64,000 nt of DNA from Verrucomicrobiota bacterium. Its GTDB lineage: Bacteria; Verrucomicrobiota; Verrucomicrobiia; Verrucomicrobiales; Verrucomicrobiaceae. Where the stretch lies: positions 58,791-122,790 of the forward strand of contig JANYCZ010000055.1 in assembly GCA_025360015.1 (NCBI GenBank), written 5' to 3'. Shown here in pieces: positions 45,438 through 53,480 of this stretch. The notes below the pieces were generated by a model that saw only the letters and a program-made list of their open reading frames with translations, did no database searches and was not told where the DNA came from. The translations under genes were made by a program, and so were the position numbers. How positions within the stretch are numbered: position 1 is the stretch's first letter; each line of letters begins with the position of its first letter.

Positions 45438-46235
45438 CTACCGCTTCGCCGGGCCAATGTCCAAACCCGCCAGCCACGGCGCAGAAATCTGCGGCGGCAT
45501 GCCACCAAAAGGCTGATACGCGGGAAGCTGGATCACGCTCATGCTGTGCGCTTGCGAGGCGATGAAATAGAGCGTCTCGGCGCAGCCTTCCGTCTGGATC
45601 ATGGCGCTGCGATGCTCCGCAGTGGGCTTCACGGGCCGCTTTTCCACCAGCGGCGTGAGGGCTTCCCCCGGGGCGTATTCAGAGAGCACGATGCCATGCG
45701 CATTGAGCTGCATGCGGGCGGTGAAGAGCAGCCCGTGCACGGCCCACTTGCTGGCGGTGTAGGGCACGCCAGCATACGAATCAAAGCCATGCCCGGCGGT
45801 GGAAGAGACAACGACGATCTTGCCGCCGCCGCTTTCCGCCATCGGTTTGGACACGGCCTGGATCATGTTCACCACCCCCATCACGTTCACGTCCAGCACA
45901 CTGCGCCAGCTTGCCTCGCTGGCGACTTTGCTCGGGTCCGCATGCGCCATGAAGCGATCAGGCGTGTTGATGCCCGCCGTATGGATCAAAGTGGCAATCG
46001 GCCCATGCTCCAACACCTGCGCGAGCGCCGCAGCCACGCTGGCGGAGTCGGCCACATCACACACGATGGGTATGATGAGCGGCGAAAGCGCCGCCGTGGC
46101 CTGCAGCGATTCCAGCGTTCTACCAAAGATGAATGTTTTCGCGCCAGCGTCCGCAAATCGCTTCGCTGCGCTCTGTCCCATGCCGCCGCCACCACCGGTG
46201 ACGATGACGACCTTGTCAGTCCATTGTGTATCCAT
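45438..46235 (-). CDS. Short-chain dehydrogenase/reductase
   Basis: The 265-residue protein starts TDKVVIVTGGGGGMGQSAAK, the TGxxxGxG cofactor motif with a Gly-rich extension. NVMGVVNMIQAV and VVVSSTAGHG precede the catalytic Tyr/Lys in YTASKWAVHG. These are classical SDR features for NAD(P)-linked oxidation/reduction of an alcohol or sugar. The GRT pattern at the end of beta2 suggests NADP use. It lies 90 nt upstream of the beta-helix gene in transcription order. The substrate is unknown. Confidence 0.9.
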   Translation of the reverse strand: MDTQWTDKVVIVTGGGGGMGQSAAKRFADAGAKTFIFGRTLESLQATAALSPLIIPIVCDVADSASVAAALAQVLEHGPIATLIHTAGINTPDRFMAHADPSKVASEASWRSVLDVNVMGVVNMIQAVSKPMAESGGGKIVVVSSTAGHGFDSYAGVPYTASKWAVHGLLFTARMQLNAHGIVLSEYAPGEALTPLVEKRPVKPTAEHRSAMIQTEGCAETLYFIASQAHSMSVIQLPAYQPFGGMPPQISAPWLAGLDIGPAKR

Positions 46236-46350
46236 CCGCCGACCCTAGCGGCACTTCGCTAGGCGTCGAATGAAGCGTGCGTTTTGAGTAAAATAAATCA
46301 GCGACGTGCCGTGAAAGGTTCTGATTGGAAACAACGCCACCACCGCCAAG

Positions 46351-47148
46351 ATGAACGGCATGTTCCGCATCCTCCCAATCTTTCTGCTCGCCCTGATCTG
46401 CCTGACCACCGTGGCGAGCACAGACGAACCGAAGTGGATCCCGCTCTTCAATGGCAAGGACCTCAACGGCTGGACAATCAAGATCGCCAAGCATCCGCTG
46501 GGTGAAAACCATGCAAACACGTTTCAGGTCGAGGACGGCATCCTGAAGGTGACCTACGCCGGCTACGACAAGTTTGACCAGCAGTACGGCCACCTCTTCA
46601 CCAACCTCGCCTACTCGCACTACATCCTGCGCATGGAGTACCGCTTCACCGGCAAGATGATGGCGGACGCGCCCAAGTATGTGAACCTCAACAGCGGCGT
46701 GATGCTGCATGCCCAGCCGCCGCAGAGCATGCGCTTTGATCAAGGCTTTCCCTCCAGCCTGGAGATGCAATTTCTGGCGGATGAAGGCAAAGGCCCGCGC
46801 TCCACGGCGAACCTCTGCACACCCGGCACGCATGTGGAGATGGCCGGAGAGCTGATCACCAAGCACATCGTCAAATCCAGCGCGCCGACTTTTCCTGCGG
46901 AGGAGTGGGTGCGTGCCGAAGTGGAAGTTCGTGGCAATGACGAAATCATCCATCGCATCAACGGCGTCGAAGTCCTGCGCTACCAGCGCCCGCAGCTCGA
47001 CCCGGCCTGCAAGATCGCGCCTGCCATCGACATCGTAGATGCGGGTGGCGATGTGATGCTCGGCTACGGCCACATCGCGCTGCAGGCGGAAGGCCAGCCG
47101 GTGTGGTTTCGGAAGATCGAACTGCTCTCGCTGGAGAAGAAAAAGTAG
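46351..47148 (+). CDS. DUF1080 (3-keto-disaccharide hydrolase family) exported protein
   Basis: The 265-residue protein has the signal MFRILPIFLLALICLTTVAS. WIPLFNGKDLNGWTIKI is the diagnostic N-terminal motif of DUF1080, whose founding members hydrolyse 3-keto-glycosides and adopt a concanavalin-like fold. Later, FLADEGKGPRSTANLCTPGT and VWFRKIELLSLEKKK match the family. It ends in four Lys-rich residues, like several neighbouring sulfatases. Its stop is directly followed by a covarying CCTTGTTCC hairpin. Confidence 0.9.
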   Translation: MNGMFRILPIFLLALICLTTVASTDEPKWIPLFNGKDLNGWTIKIAKHPLGENHANTFQVEDGILKVTYAGYDKFDQQYGHLFTNLAYSHYILRMEYRFTGKMMADAPKYVNLNSGVMLHAQPPQSMRFDQGFPSSLEMQFLADEGKGPRSTANLCTPGTHVEMAGELITKHIVKSSAPTFPAEEWVRAEVEVRGNDEIIHRINGVEVLRYQRPQLDPACKIAPAIDIVDAGGDVMLGYGHIALQAEGQPVWFRKIELLSLEKKK

Positions 47149-47169
47149 CCTTGTTCCTGCGGAACAAGG
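47149..47169. repeat. CCTTGTT hairpin repeat, copy 3
   Basis: CCTTGTTCC, loop TGC, then GGAACAAGG is a perfect 9-bp stem directly after the DUF1080 stop. Compared with copy 2, both sides of the stem changed together (TTGC/GCAA to TTCC/GGAA). Confidence 0.6.
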
Positions 47170-47230
47170 AACGCTCCGCCTCGCCCATACTTCACGGTCG
47201 TCCACACCGCTTGCCCCTTGCGACACCCTC

Positions 47231-47251
47231 CCTTGTCATACAATAACAAGG
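47231..47251. repeat. CCTTGT hairpin repeat, copy 4 (weaker)
   Basis: CCTTGT, a 9-nt loop, then ACAAGG sits 6 nt from the stop of the convergent amine oxidase gene. The shorter stem and longer loop make it a degenerate relative of the other three. Confidence 0.4.
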
Positions 47252-47256
47252 CTGCT

Positions 47257-48732
47257 TTACGTCGCATCAATCGCCAACGTCACCCGTCGTGCCGAGCGCG
47301 TAGCGGCGTCCTGTCCCCAGGGCAGATTGTCATACGCCGCACCGGCAAAGTGCACACGGTCCACAGGCTGGATCAGGTGCGGCCAGACCTGCGCGAGTTT
47401 GCCCAGCGCAAAGGCATGCCTCTCGCACCCAAGCGCCAGCGGCTCCTCCTTCCACCACTCATGCACGATCACCTGCTCAATCGTGTCCTTGTTCTTGCCC
47501 GGGTAAAATTGGCGAAAGGCCGCCAGCGCGTCCGCAGGGGCCAGCGCGGGCGGGCCGCTGCCCATGAGCACGCAGCTTTCTCCCGCCACCTCGTGCGCGC
47601 ATTCATAGACGAGGCTCATGGTGCTGCTGCCAGTTTCCAGATTGATGCTCGGCAGCTTGTCCCCTTCCCAGAAGCGCGTCTTCGCTTGCAGCACGATGCG
47701 CGACTGCATCCCCATGGGCGTGTGCTCCAGCGCGAACTTCTTCGCCTCCGGCCAGCCCGGCGAAACGTGGATGCCCGCGATCACCATGGGCGACACGCAC
47801 ATCACCGCGTGGTCCGCCTTCAGCGTCTGCGCCTTCTTGTCCGGCCCTTCCGTGAAGGTGACCGTGACACCGTCCGCATCATGCTCCAGCACGGTCACGA
47901 GGCAGTTCTTGCGCACGCGATCACCGAGATGCTTGGCAAAGGTGTCCGGCAGGAGCTGGTTGCCGCCTTTGAGGCGAAACACCTCCCGCTTAAACACCGG
48001 CAGCCCGCGCATCTTCACGATGGACTCCTGCCAGATGCGATAGAGCGCTGAGACATCCCCCGCCGTCGCAGGCTTCTCCTTGCTGCTAAGCCGCGAGCCG
48101 CCGCAGTAGCCGCGTCCAGTTTCAGACGCCCCCTGCTCCGCCAGCCAGTCGCCCAGCACCACATGATCCAGCTCATCGAGGCCGATGCCGAAGGGCTTGT
48201 ACTCGTCTTTAAATTTCTCGGCCATAGGGCCGAAGTACAGACGTGAGAGATTCTTCCACCCATGCTCCTGCATGTAGGCCACTTCGCGTTCGTTGAAGCC
48301 AAACTCGCGCTGCGTCTTCGCGTCCGCCAGCTCCTCCTCTGTGCGCCACTGCCCGCGCACATTCGCATACATCTTCCGCCGCCGCTCATAGGCCAGCACC
48401 GGCAGGTCAAACTTCCGCACCCACTCGCGATACGTGTCATAGCCAGGGTCGGTAAACTGCTCCGCGCCGACATCTGCATACAGACCGTCTGGTAGTGGAT
48501 CGTAGATCGTTTTGACATGCCCTCCGGTGCGTCGTGATGCCTCCAGCACGGTCACGTCATGACCGCGTTCCATCAGATCATAGGCACAGCTCAGGCCGCC
48601 GATGCCCCCACCGATGACAATGACCCGCTTCTTGGCAGACGGTGTCGCTTGTGAGACTGCACCTGCGAGCAGCGCCCCGGTGGTGGTTTGCAGCATTCGC
48701 CGACGTGTGAGAGCAGCGGGATTCGCGCGCAT
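47257..48732 (-). CDS. Tat-exported flavin amine oxidase-like protein
   Basis: The protein has 491 residues from ATG 48732. It starts with a twin-arginine signal, LTRRRMLQTTTGALLAGA. The FAD Rossmann motif KRVIVIGGGIGGLSCAYDLM is followed by the VLEASRRTGG segment typical of amine oxidases. The C-terminal FAD-binding segment is VHFAGAAYDNLPWGQDAATR. It probably oxidises an amine, or acts as a desaturase-like flavoenzyme, in the periplasm. An in-frame ATG at 48750 adds six residues. It lies 34 nt after the DUF4838 gene on the same strand, so they are probably co-transcribed. Confidence 0.88.
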   Translation of the reverse strand: MRANPAALTRRRMLQTTTGALLAGAVSQATPSAKKRVIVIGGGIGGLSCAYDLMERGHDVTVLEASRRTGGHVKTIYDPLPDGLYADVGAEQFTDPGYDTYREWVRKFDLPVLAYERRRKMYANVRGQWRTEEELADAKTQREFGFNEREVAYMQEHGWKNLSRLYFGPMAEKFKDEYKPFGIGLDELDHVVLGDWLAEQGASETGRGYCGGSRLSSKEKPATAGDVSALYRIWQESIVKMRGLPVFKREVFRLKGGNQLLPDTFAKHLGDRVRKNCLVTVLEHDADGVTVTFTEGPDKKAQTLKADHAVMCVSPMVIAGIHVSPGWPEAKKFALEHTPMGMQSRIVLQAKTRFWEGDKLPSINLETGSSTMSLVYECAHEVAGESCVLMGSGPPALAPADALAAFRQFYPGKNKDTIEQVIVHEWWKEEPLALGCERHAFALGKLAQVWPHLIQPVDRVHFAGAAYDNLPWGQDAATRSARRVTLAIDAT

Positions 48733-48766
48733 GAAGCATGTACGCCGCAAACGGGCGCATCTTGAG

Positions 48767-51700
48767 TCACTGTCCCCGTGCTTTTTGCACTTCGGCGATG
48801 GATTTCAGGATGTTGTCCCGCCAGACGCCTTGCAGCTTGGCGGGCTCGGCACGATTCAGCGTGCTCATGGCTTCATCGTATTTACCGCGCCGGGTCAAGA
48901 TGCGCGCGACGCCCTGCAGCGCGGCATACTCATCCGCACCCCCAATGCGCGTACGATCCGCCACAATGGCCTGATAAGCGGCAAGGGCCTGGTCGTCGTT
49001 TTGCAGATTGCGCTCGCGGTTTTGCGCCTGCGCGAGGAGGAGGGCATCGCGTGCGCGCGGCTCGCTGGTCCATGGCAGGGCCGCGCTGAGATCCGCTTCG
49101 GCCTTGTCGCCTGCTTTGGTGATGGAATAGGCGTAGCCACGGGCGTGATAACCCGCGCCACGCTTCCAGAAGGGCCACTTGTTGAAGTCTTCATTGGCGA
49201 ATTGCGCGATGACCTCCGGCGCTTTCCCAAGCGCGAGCAGGTACTGCATCTGCGCGGTCTTCCTCACCACCTCGACAGGGATGCGCCCGATGATCGGCCC
49301 GGCCTCCGCACGGCTGAGCATTGCGGCCTGCTCCAGCGCGGTGGCCTTTTGCAGGTCGCTGACTTTGCCATCTGCCAAAGCGAGGAAGTCTGCGGCTTTG
49401 CGCTTCTGCGTGGCGGCGCGAAAGCCAATGACGAAGTCGGTGACACTGGGGTCCGCAGGGAAAATCTGGGATTTGCCATCATAGAAGTGCGCGAACTTCA
49501 GCGGCTCATGAAAACTCTCGGCACTGGTCGGTGAGAGGGCGCTGAGCTCCTGGCCGTCATCACGAATGCGCTGGCGGCAGAGATTGATGTGCCACGGCAG
49601 GCCCGATGTCGGCTTGCGGGCGATGACCTGATGCAGCGGATCGTTTTCATCCTGCGTGACGGGAATGCGGATTTCCACGGTCCAGTGATCATCCTCAATG
49701 TGCGTGGCCACTTCCGCCTTCGAGTCCCAGCCGAACCACTGGCCTTTTGGTGCACCACGGTCGAGATCGACGATGTGCCCCGCAGGACTGATGGCAATCT
49801 GATAATAGGAGTGTGTCTCGGTGGCGAGTTCCATCTCGATGGCATCGCCATGCCACAGCGCCTGATCTTCATTGCGCGTGGCGGTGTCGTTGGGTTTCTC
49901 GCCCGGATGTTCATCGCAGCGGATGGCAAAATAAACGCTGCCGCCCTGCCATCCGGCTTTGTAGGAAGTGCCAAAGGTCGGCACGCGGCCTGTTTGCAGC
50001 TCGTAGAATTTGCCGGTTGCGGCGGCGGGGCAGTTCTGCCAGTAGGCGTCGTCGAGTTTGCCATCGATCACGATGTCATGCGCTTCACCGACGAGCCGCA
50101 CGGTGGGCACGGGGCCGCGCTGCTGACCTAGCTGCCGGGCTTTCATGCGCATGCCTTTGAGGAAGTCGTCGATGAGCGCGATGCGCCGCCCATAAACAGT
50201 CGCGGCATCGGCTTTCGCCTGTGCCTTGGTGAAGAGCGCGAGCGCCGCATCCCCCTGCTCTTTGTCGTTCTCCATCGCACTCCAATGCGTCTCGCAGTAG
50301 GTGAAGAAATCCTGCATCTCCTGCGCGGCGGGGCCATAGAAGAGGTGGCAGTACTCGCGGAACATGGCGTCCACATCGGCCCCCTTCCCGCCCCAGTACA
50401 TGCGTGCGGTGAAATAGACCATGAAGTGATTGAAGCCGATGCCCACCTTGTCGAAATCCTGCCGTGCCGAGAGCCAGATGTCCTCGCCTTGAGAAATGCT
50501 TTTGGTGGCGTTCACGGAATCGCCGAGCGCATGCGCTGCGAAGAAGGGCAGGTACCAGCCGCGATCGGTGAAGGGATAGTTTTCAAAGTTCAGGATAGGG
50601 TTGTCGGTCTTCTTCACCCACGCCGCGCGCAGGGCTTCCGGTGCGGCCTCGCCTTCGACCTTGCCGGCAGCCTTATTCAGCGGCCGCCGGCCGCCGACGA
50701 TGCAGACGACCACGTTGGGTTCCAGTTTATCGATCTTCAGCGGCGGCAGCGTGTACACGCCATACGCACAGTTCAGCACCTTCGCCTGGGGATGAGTCTT
50801 GCCGACTTCCTTTGCCACTCGATTCACAAAATCCCACACGTAGTCGCTCAGCAGGCCGCGCTCATTGCGTTCGGGCGAGTCCTTGCCTTTGCATTTCTCG
50901 CACTGGCAGATGGAGGTGTAGCCATCCGGCGGCATGATGGAGACGGTCTTGAGCGGGTAGGTGTCCAGCAGGGTGCGGGTGTAGCGCACCGTCTCGCGGA
51001 AGAGTTCGTCGTTGGAATAGCAGAGCTGGTTTTTGCTGTCGCCGGGGCGGTAGTCGCGCTTGCCGCCGTAGAGCGCGAACCACTCGGGATGGGCGGCAAA
51101 GGTGGCATCATTGCCCGTCATGCCGTCCATGCCATGGGCGATCTGATAAAGGTCATCATTGCGCGTGCCGAGATGCATCATCCACAGCGCAGTGTCATAG
51201 CCGGCGGTGCCAAAGCGGAAGTTGAACTGCCGCAGCGGAAAGTCCGGGTGCACCGTCTCATCGAGCTTCGGCAGCGCGATGGTTTTCATCGCGGGCATCA
51301 CTTCACCGAGCTCCCCCGGCAGATACCAGCGCGCGCCGAGCGATGCAAAGAACGCCGTCACTGCATTGAAACTGCCGCGTTCATCCAGGCCCCAAATTTC
51401 CAGCCACTCGTTCCTGGCCGTGGTGGCACCGTCGGGCTTGCCCGTGTCTCCGGGCAGACGCAGGCGGTTTTTATACAAGCCGCGATTCAGCATGCCATAC
51501 GGTGCGCCGACGATCTTCTCGAACTCCGCCTGCGCGCGCGGGATGTCGCCGTTCTGTTTGGCCCAAGGTTCCGTGGGCACAAAATCACTGTCATCACCCA
51601 CCAGCGCCAGCCAGCCGTCTCCCGATTGCATGCGATACGCGCCCTCCTTCAAGCTCTCCGCCTTGACCGGGTTGAGCTTGCTCGCTCCAATAAAGACCTT

Positions 51701-51913
51701 CACCGCCTTCCCGCTTGGCTGCGTGACAATGGGCAGCCTGGCACCGCTGATCTTTTCGATGTTCGTGCGAAACTCCTGCGCTGCAACGCGCTGCATGCGC
51801 GTGGGATTTTCTGCAAGGATGATCTCCGCGCGCGGCTGGCCGTTTTCAACGAGCACGGCATCTGCCGCGTGCAGCGACGAGAGCATCAGGAACGCGGCAG
51901 CAAAAAATTTCAT
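48767..51913 (-). CDS. Large DUF4838 protein with CBM9-like and TPR C-terminal parts
   Basis: The exported protein of 1048 residues has the signal MKFFAAAFLMLSSLHAAD. The N-terminal part (NPTRMQRVAAQEFRTNIEK) looks like the GH20b-like domain that precedes glycoside hydrolases. The central DUF4838 region has LDERGSFNAVTAFFASLGAR, HPEWFALYGGKRDY and SICQCEKCKGKDSPERNERG. From about residue 645, LVGEAHDIVIDGKLDDAYWQ starts a CBM9-like beta domain. The last 200 residues are TPR-like helices (YAALQGVARILTRRGKYDEA). A glycosidase-like role on exported glycans is likely but unproven. Confidence 0.85.
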   Translation of the reverse strand: MKFFAAAFLMLSSLHAADAVLVENGQPRAEIILAENPTRMQRVAAQEFRTNIEKISGARLPIVTQPSGKAVKVFIGASKLNPVKAESLKEGAYRMQSGDGWLALVGDDSDFVPTEPWAKQNGDIPRAQAEFEKIVGAPYGMLNRGLYKNRLRLPGDTGKPDGATTARNEWLEIWGLDERGSFNAVTAFFASLGARWYLPGELGEVMPAMKTIALPKLDETVHPDFPLRQFNFRFGTAGYDTALWMMHLGTRNDDLYQIAHGMDGMTGNDATFAAHPEWFALYGGKRDYRPGDSKNQLCYSNDELFRETVRYTRTLLDTYPLKTVSIMPPDGYTSICQCEKCKGKDSPERNERGLLSDYVWDFVNRVAKEVGKTHPQAKVLNCAYGVYTLPPLKIDKLEPNVVVCIVGGRRPLNKAAGKVEGEAAPEALRAAWVKKTDNPILNFENYPFTDRGWYLPFFAAHALGDSVNATKSISQGEDIWLSARQDFDKVGIGFNHFMVYFTARMYWGGKGADVDAMFREYCHLFYGPAAQEMQDFFTYCETHWSAMENDKEQGDAALALFTKAQAKADAATVYGRRIALIDDFLKGMRMKARQLGQQRGPVPTVRLVGEAHDIVIDGKLDDAYWQNCPAAATGKFYELQTGRVPTFGTSYKAGWQGGSVYFAIRCDEHPGEKPNDTATRNEDQALWHGDAIEMELATETHSYYQIAISPAGHIVDLDRGAPKGQWFGWDSKAEVATHIEDDHWTVEIRIPVTQDENDPLHQVIARKPTSGLPWHINLCRQRIRDDGQELSALSPTSAESFHEPLKFAHFYDGKSQIFPADPSVTDFVIGFRAATQKRKAADFLALADGKVSDLQKATALEQAAMLSRAEAGPIIGRIPVEVVRKTAQMQYLLALGKAPEVIAQFANEDFNKWPFWKRGAGYHARGYAYSITKAGDKAEADLSAALPWTSEPRARDALLLAQAQNRERNLQNDDQALAAYQAIVADRTRIGGADEYAALQGVARILTRRGKYDEAMSTLNRAEPAKLQGVWRDNILKSIAEVQKARGQ

Positions 51914-52015
51914 GGCTTCACGTGGTCATCGGTGGTTTTCAAATCGAAGCGCATGCTGAGTAAGCATGGAAAACCATCAACGTTCTCCGCCCCCCCAAAC
52001 TCACGGCGCATTGCT

Positions 52016-52855
52016 TCACTTCGCCGCCTTGTTCACCCTCATGAATTCAAGGATCGCCACCCGCGCCGGATCTCCCTCGTTCGCGATGTTGTTCCCCACG
52101 CTGCCGTGATTGCGATCTGCGATCACCTGCAACGTCACGCGCTTATTGCCCGCGCCCTTCATCAAAGCCACGAGATAGACGTTCTCCTCCGCGCGCGCGG
52201 GCATGTCTTTGTCCGCACAGAGCACCAGCATGGGCGGCAGGTTCTTCACATCCGCAAAGCGCACCGGCGCGGCTTCATCCGCCGTGACGCTGAATTTCGC
52301 AATGCCGCGCTCCTCGCGCACGGTGTAGTGCGTCATCACCTGCGCGCTCACAGGGATGAGTCCGGCGAGCTGCTGCGGCTTCAAACCGAAGGCGGCGAGG
52401 TAGTGCGCGTCCATGCCAAGCATGAGCGTGAGATAAGCGCCCGCCGAATGTCCGCCCACAAACACGCGCTGCGTATCCCCACCCTGCTGCGCGATGTGCT
52501 GCAGCGTCCACGCCACCGCCGCCGTGGCATCCTCAATGTAGGCCGGATACTTCGCCTGCGGGCTCAGCCGGTAGTTCGGCACCACCACCCCCACGCCCGA
52601 CCGCGCGAGTCCCTGCGCCACTTTCTTCGTGCTGTCCGCATCCTTGTTCCCGCCGGTAAGACCACCCCCATGAAACCACACCAGCGTGGCAAAGCCCTTG
52701 CCTCCCTTGGGCAGGTACACATCCAGCTTGCAGCGCTGCTGCTCGTAGGTGCTCAGAGAGCCGCCGCTCTTGTAGAGCACATCAGACAGATCCGCCGCAG
52801 CCGAGAAGCTGGCGCAAAGAAAAACAAAAGCAGCGAGGCGGAGCAGAGAGGACAT
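52016..52855 (-). CDS. Exported alpha/beta hydrolase (carboxylesterase/BD-FAE type)
   Basis: The protein has 279 residues from ATG 52855, with the signal MSSLLRLAAFVFLCASFSAA. The oxyanion motif is LVWFHGGGLTGGNK. The nucleophile is Ser in VGGHSAGAYLTLM. The Asp is in LCADKDMPAR and the His in IADRNHGSVG. This is the hormone-sensitive-lipase/acetyl esterase group, which often deacylates plant or algal polysaccharides. An upstream in-frame ATG (52981) would extend into non-conserved sequence. It follows the small membrane gene on the same strand. Confidence 0.88.
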   Translation of the reverse strand: MSSLLRLAAFVFLCASFSAAADLSDVLYKSGGSLSTYEQQRCKLDVYLPKGGKGFATLVWFHGGGLTGGNKDADSTKKVAQGLARSGVGVVVPNYRLSPQAKYPAYIEDATAAVAWTLQHIAQQGGDTQRVFVGGHSAGAYLTLMLGMDAHYLAAFGLKPQQLAGLIPVSAQVMTHYTVREERGIAKFSVTADEAAPVRFADVKNLPPMLVLCADKDMPARAEENVYLVALMKGAGNKRVTLQVIADRNHGSVGNNIANEGDPARVAILEFMRVNKAAK

Positions 52856-52941
52856 GGGAAAGAAACCGCAGGCTACCCGGGCTGAAGCCGCAATGCCAGC
52901 GCGCATGCGGAGGCATTCGCAAACCCTCTCCCGCCGCCGCT

Positions 52942-53193
52942 TCATTTGCGGAACGACTTCAGGAAATGGAAGATCAGCCACATCTGCGCCAACCCCACGG
53001 CGATGAGCAGGATGCCCAGCTCGATGGCATTGTCCTCATTCGGCACCGCCAGCCGCAGGATGAACGCCAGCAAAATCAGGCTGATGAAAGAGAGCACCGC
53101 GCCGATGACCGAGCTGCCCTCCGACGGCTGCTCCGGCACGGCGATGTGCGTCGGCAGTCCGTCCTTCCTGAAATTATCGGGATCATCACTCAT
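52942..53193 (-). CDS. Small two-helix membrane protein
   Basis: The protein has 83 residues from ATG 53193 (MSDDPDNFRKDGLPTH). Two hydrophobic segments follow, VIGAVLSFISLILLAFILRL and AIELGILLIAVGLAQMWLIF, and the end is short and basic (HFLKSFRK). I do not recognise a family. It lies next to an esterase gene on the same strand with an 86-nt gap, and divergent from the hybrid kinase. The frame is open upstream, but the 53193 start gives a normal soluble N-terminus before the first helix. Confidence 0.7.
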   Translation of the reverse strand: MSDDPDNFRKDGLPTHIAVPEQPSEGSSVIGAVLSFISLILLAFILRLAVPNEDNAIELGILLIAVGLAQMWLIFHFLKSFRK

Positions 53194-53480
53194 GGCAGTG
53201 CGCAGCGGTTGGGTTGGGTGGTGGTCAAAGACGGCGCCGGCGGGAGGTGCTGCCACGCCGGCTTTGCCCATGAACTCCCCCATCAACGTCCGCACCCACT
53301 CGAAACTTCCGAAGCATGGAAGATGCAGCCCCCACTTTCCTCCAAACCCATGGCATCCAAATGGGCCACCCACTGCGTTCATCGCCAAAGCGTGCGCTAT
53401 TCGTGGCGGGCGCTGAGATTTGCGGTTAGAAGAGAAAGCGCGCTGCTCCCCACCCCTACCCACGACTCCGCCCACGCCGA

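Noticed and set aside
50285..52885. 866-codon open frame antisense to the DUF4838 gene
   Set aside because: High-GC shadow of the real coding frame. Its composition is Arg/His rich with no domain, and it runs through the esterase gene too.
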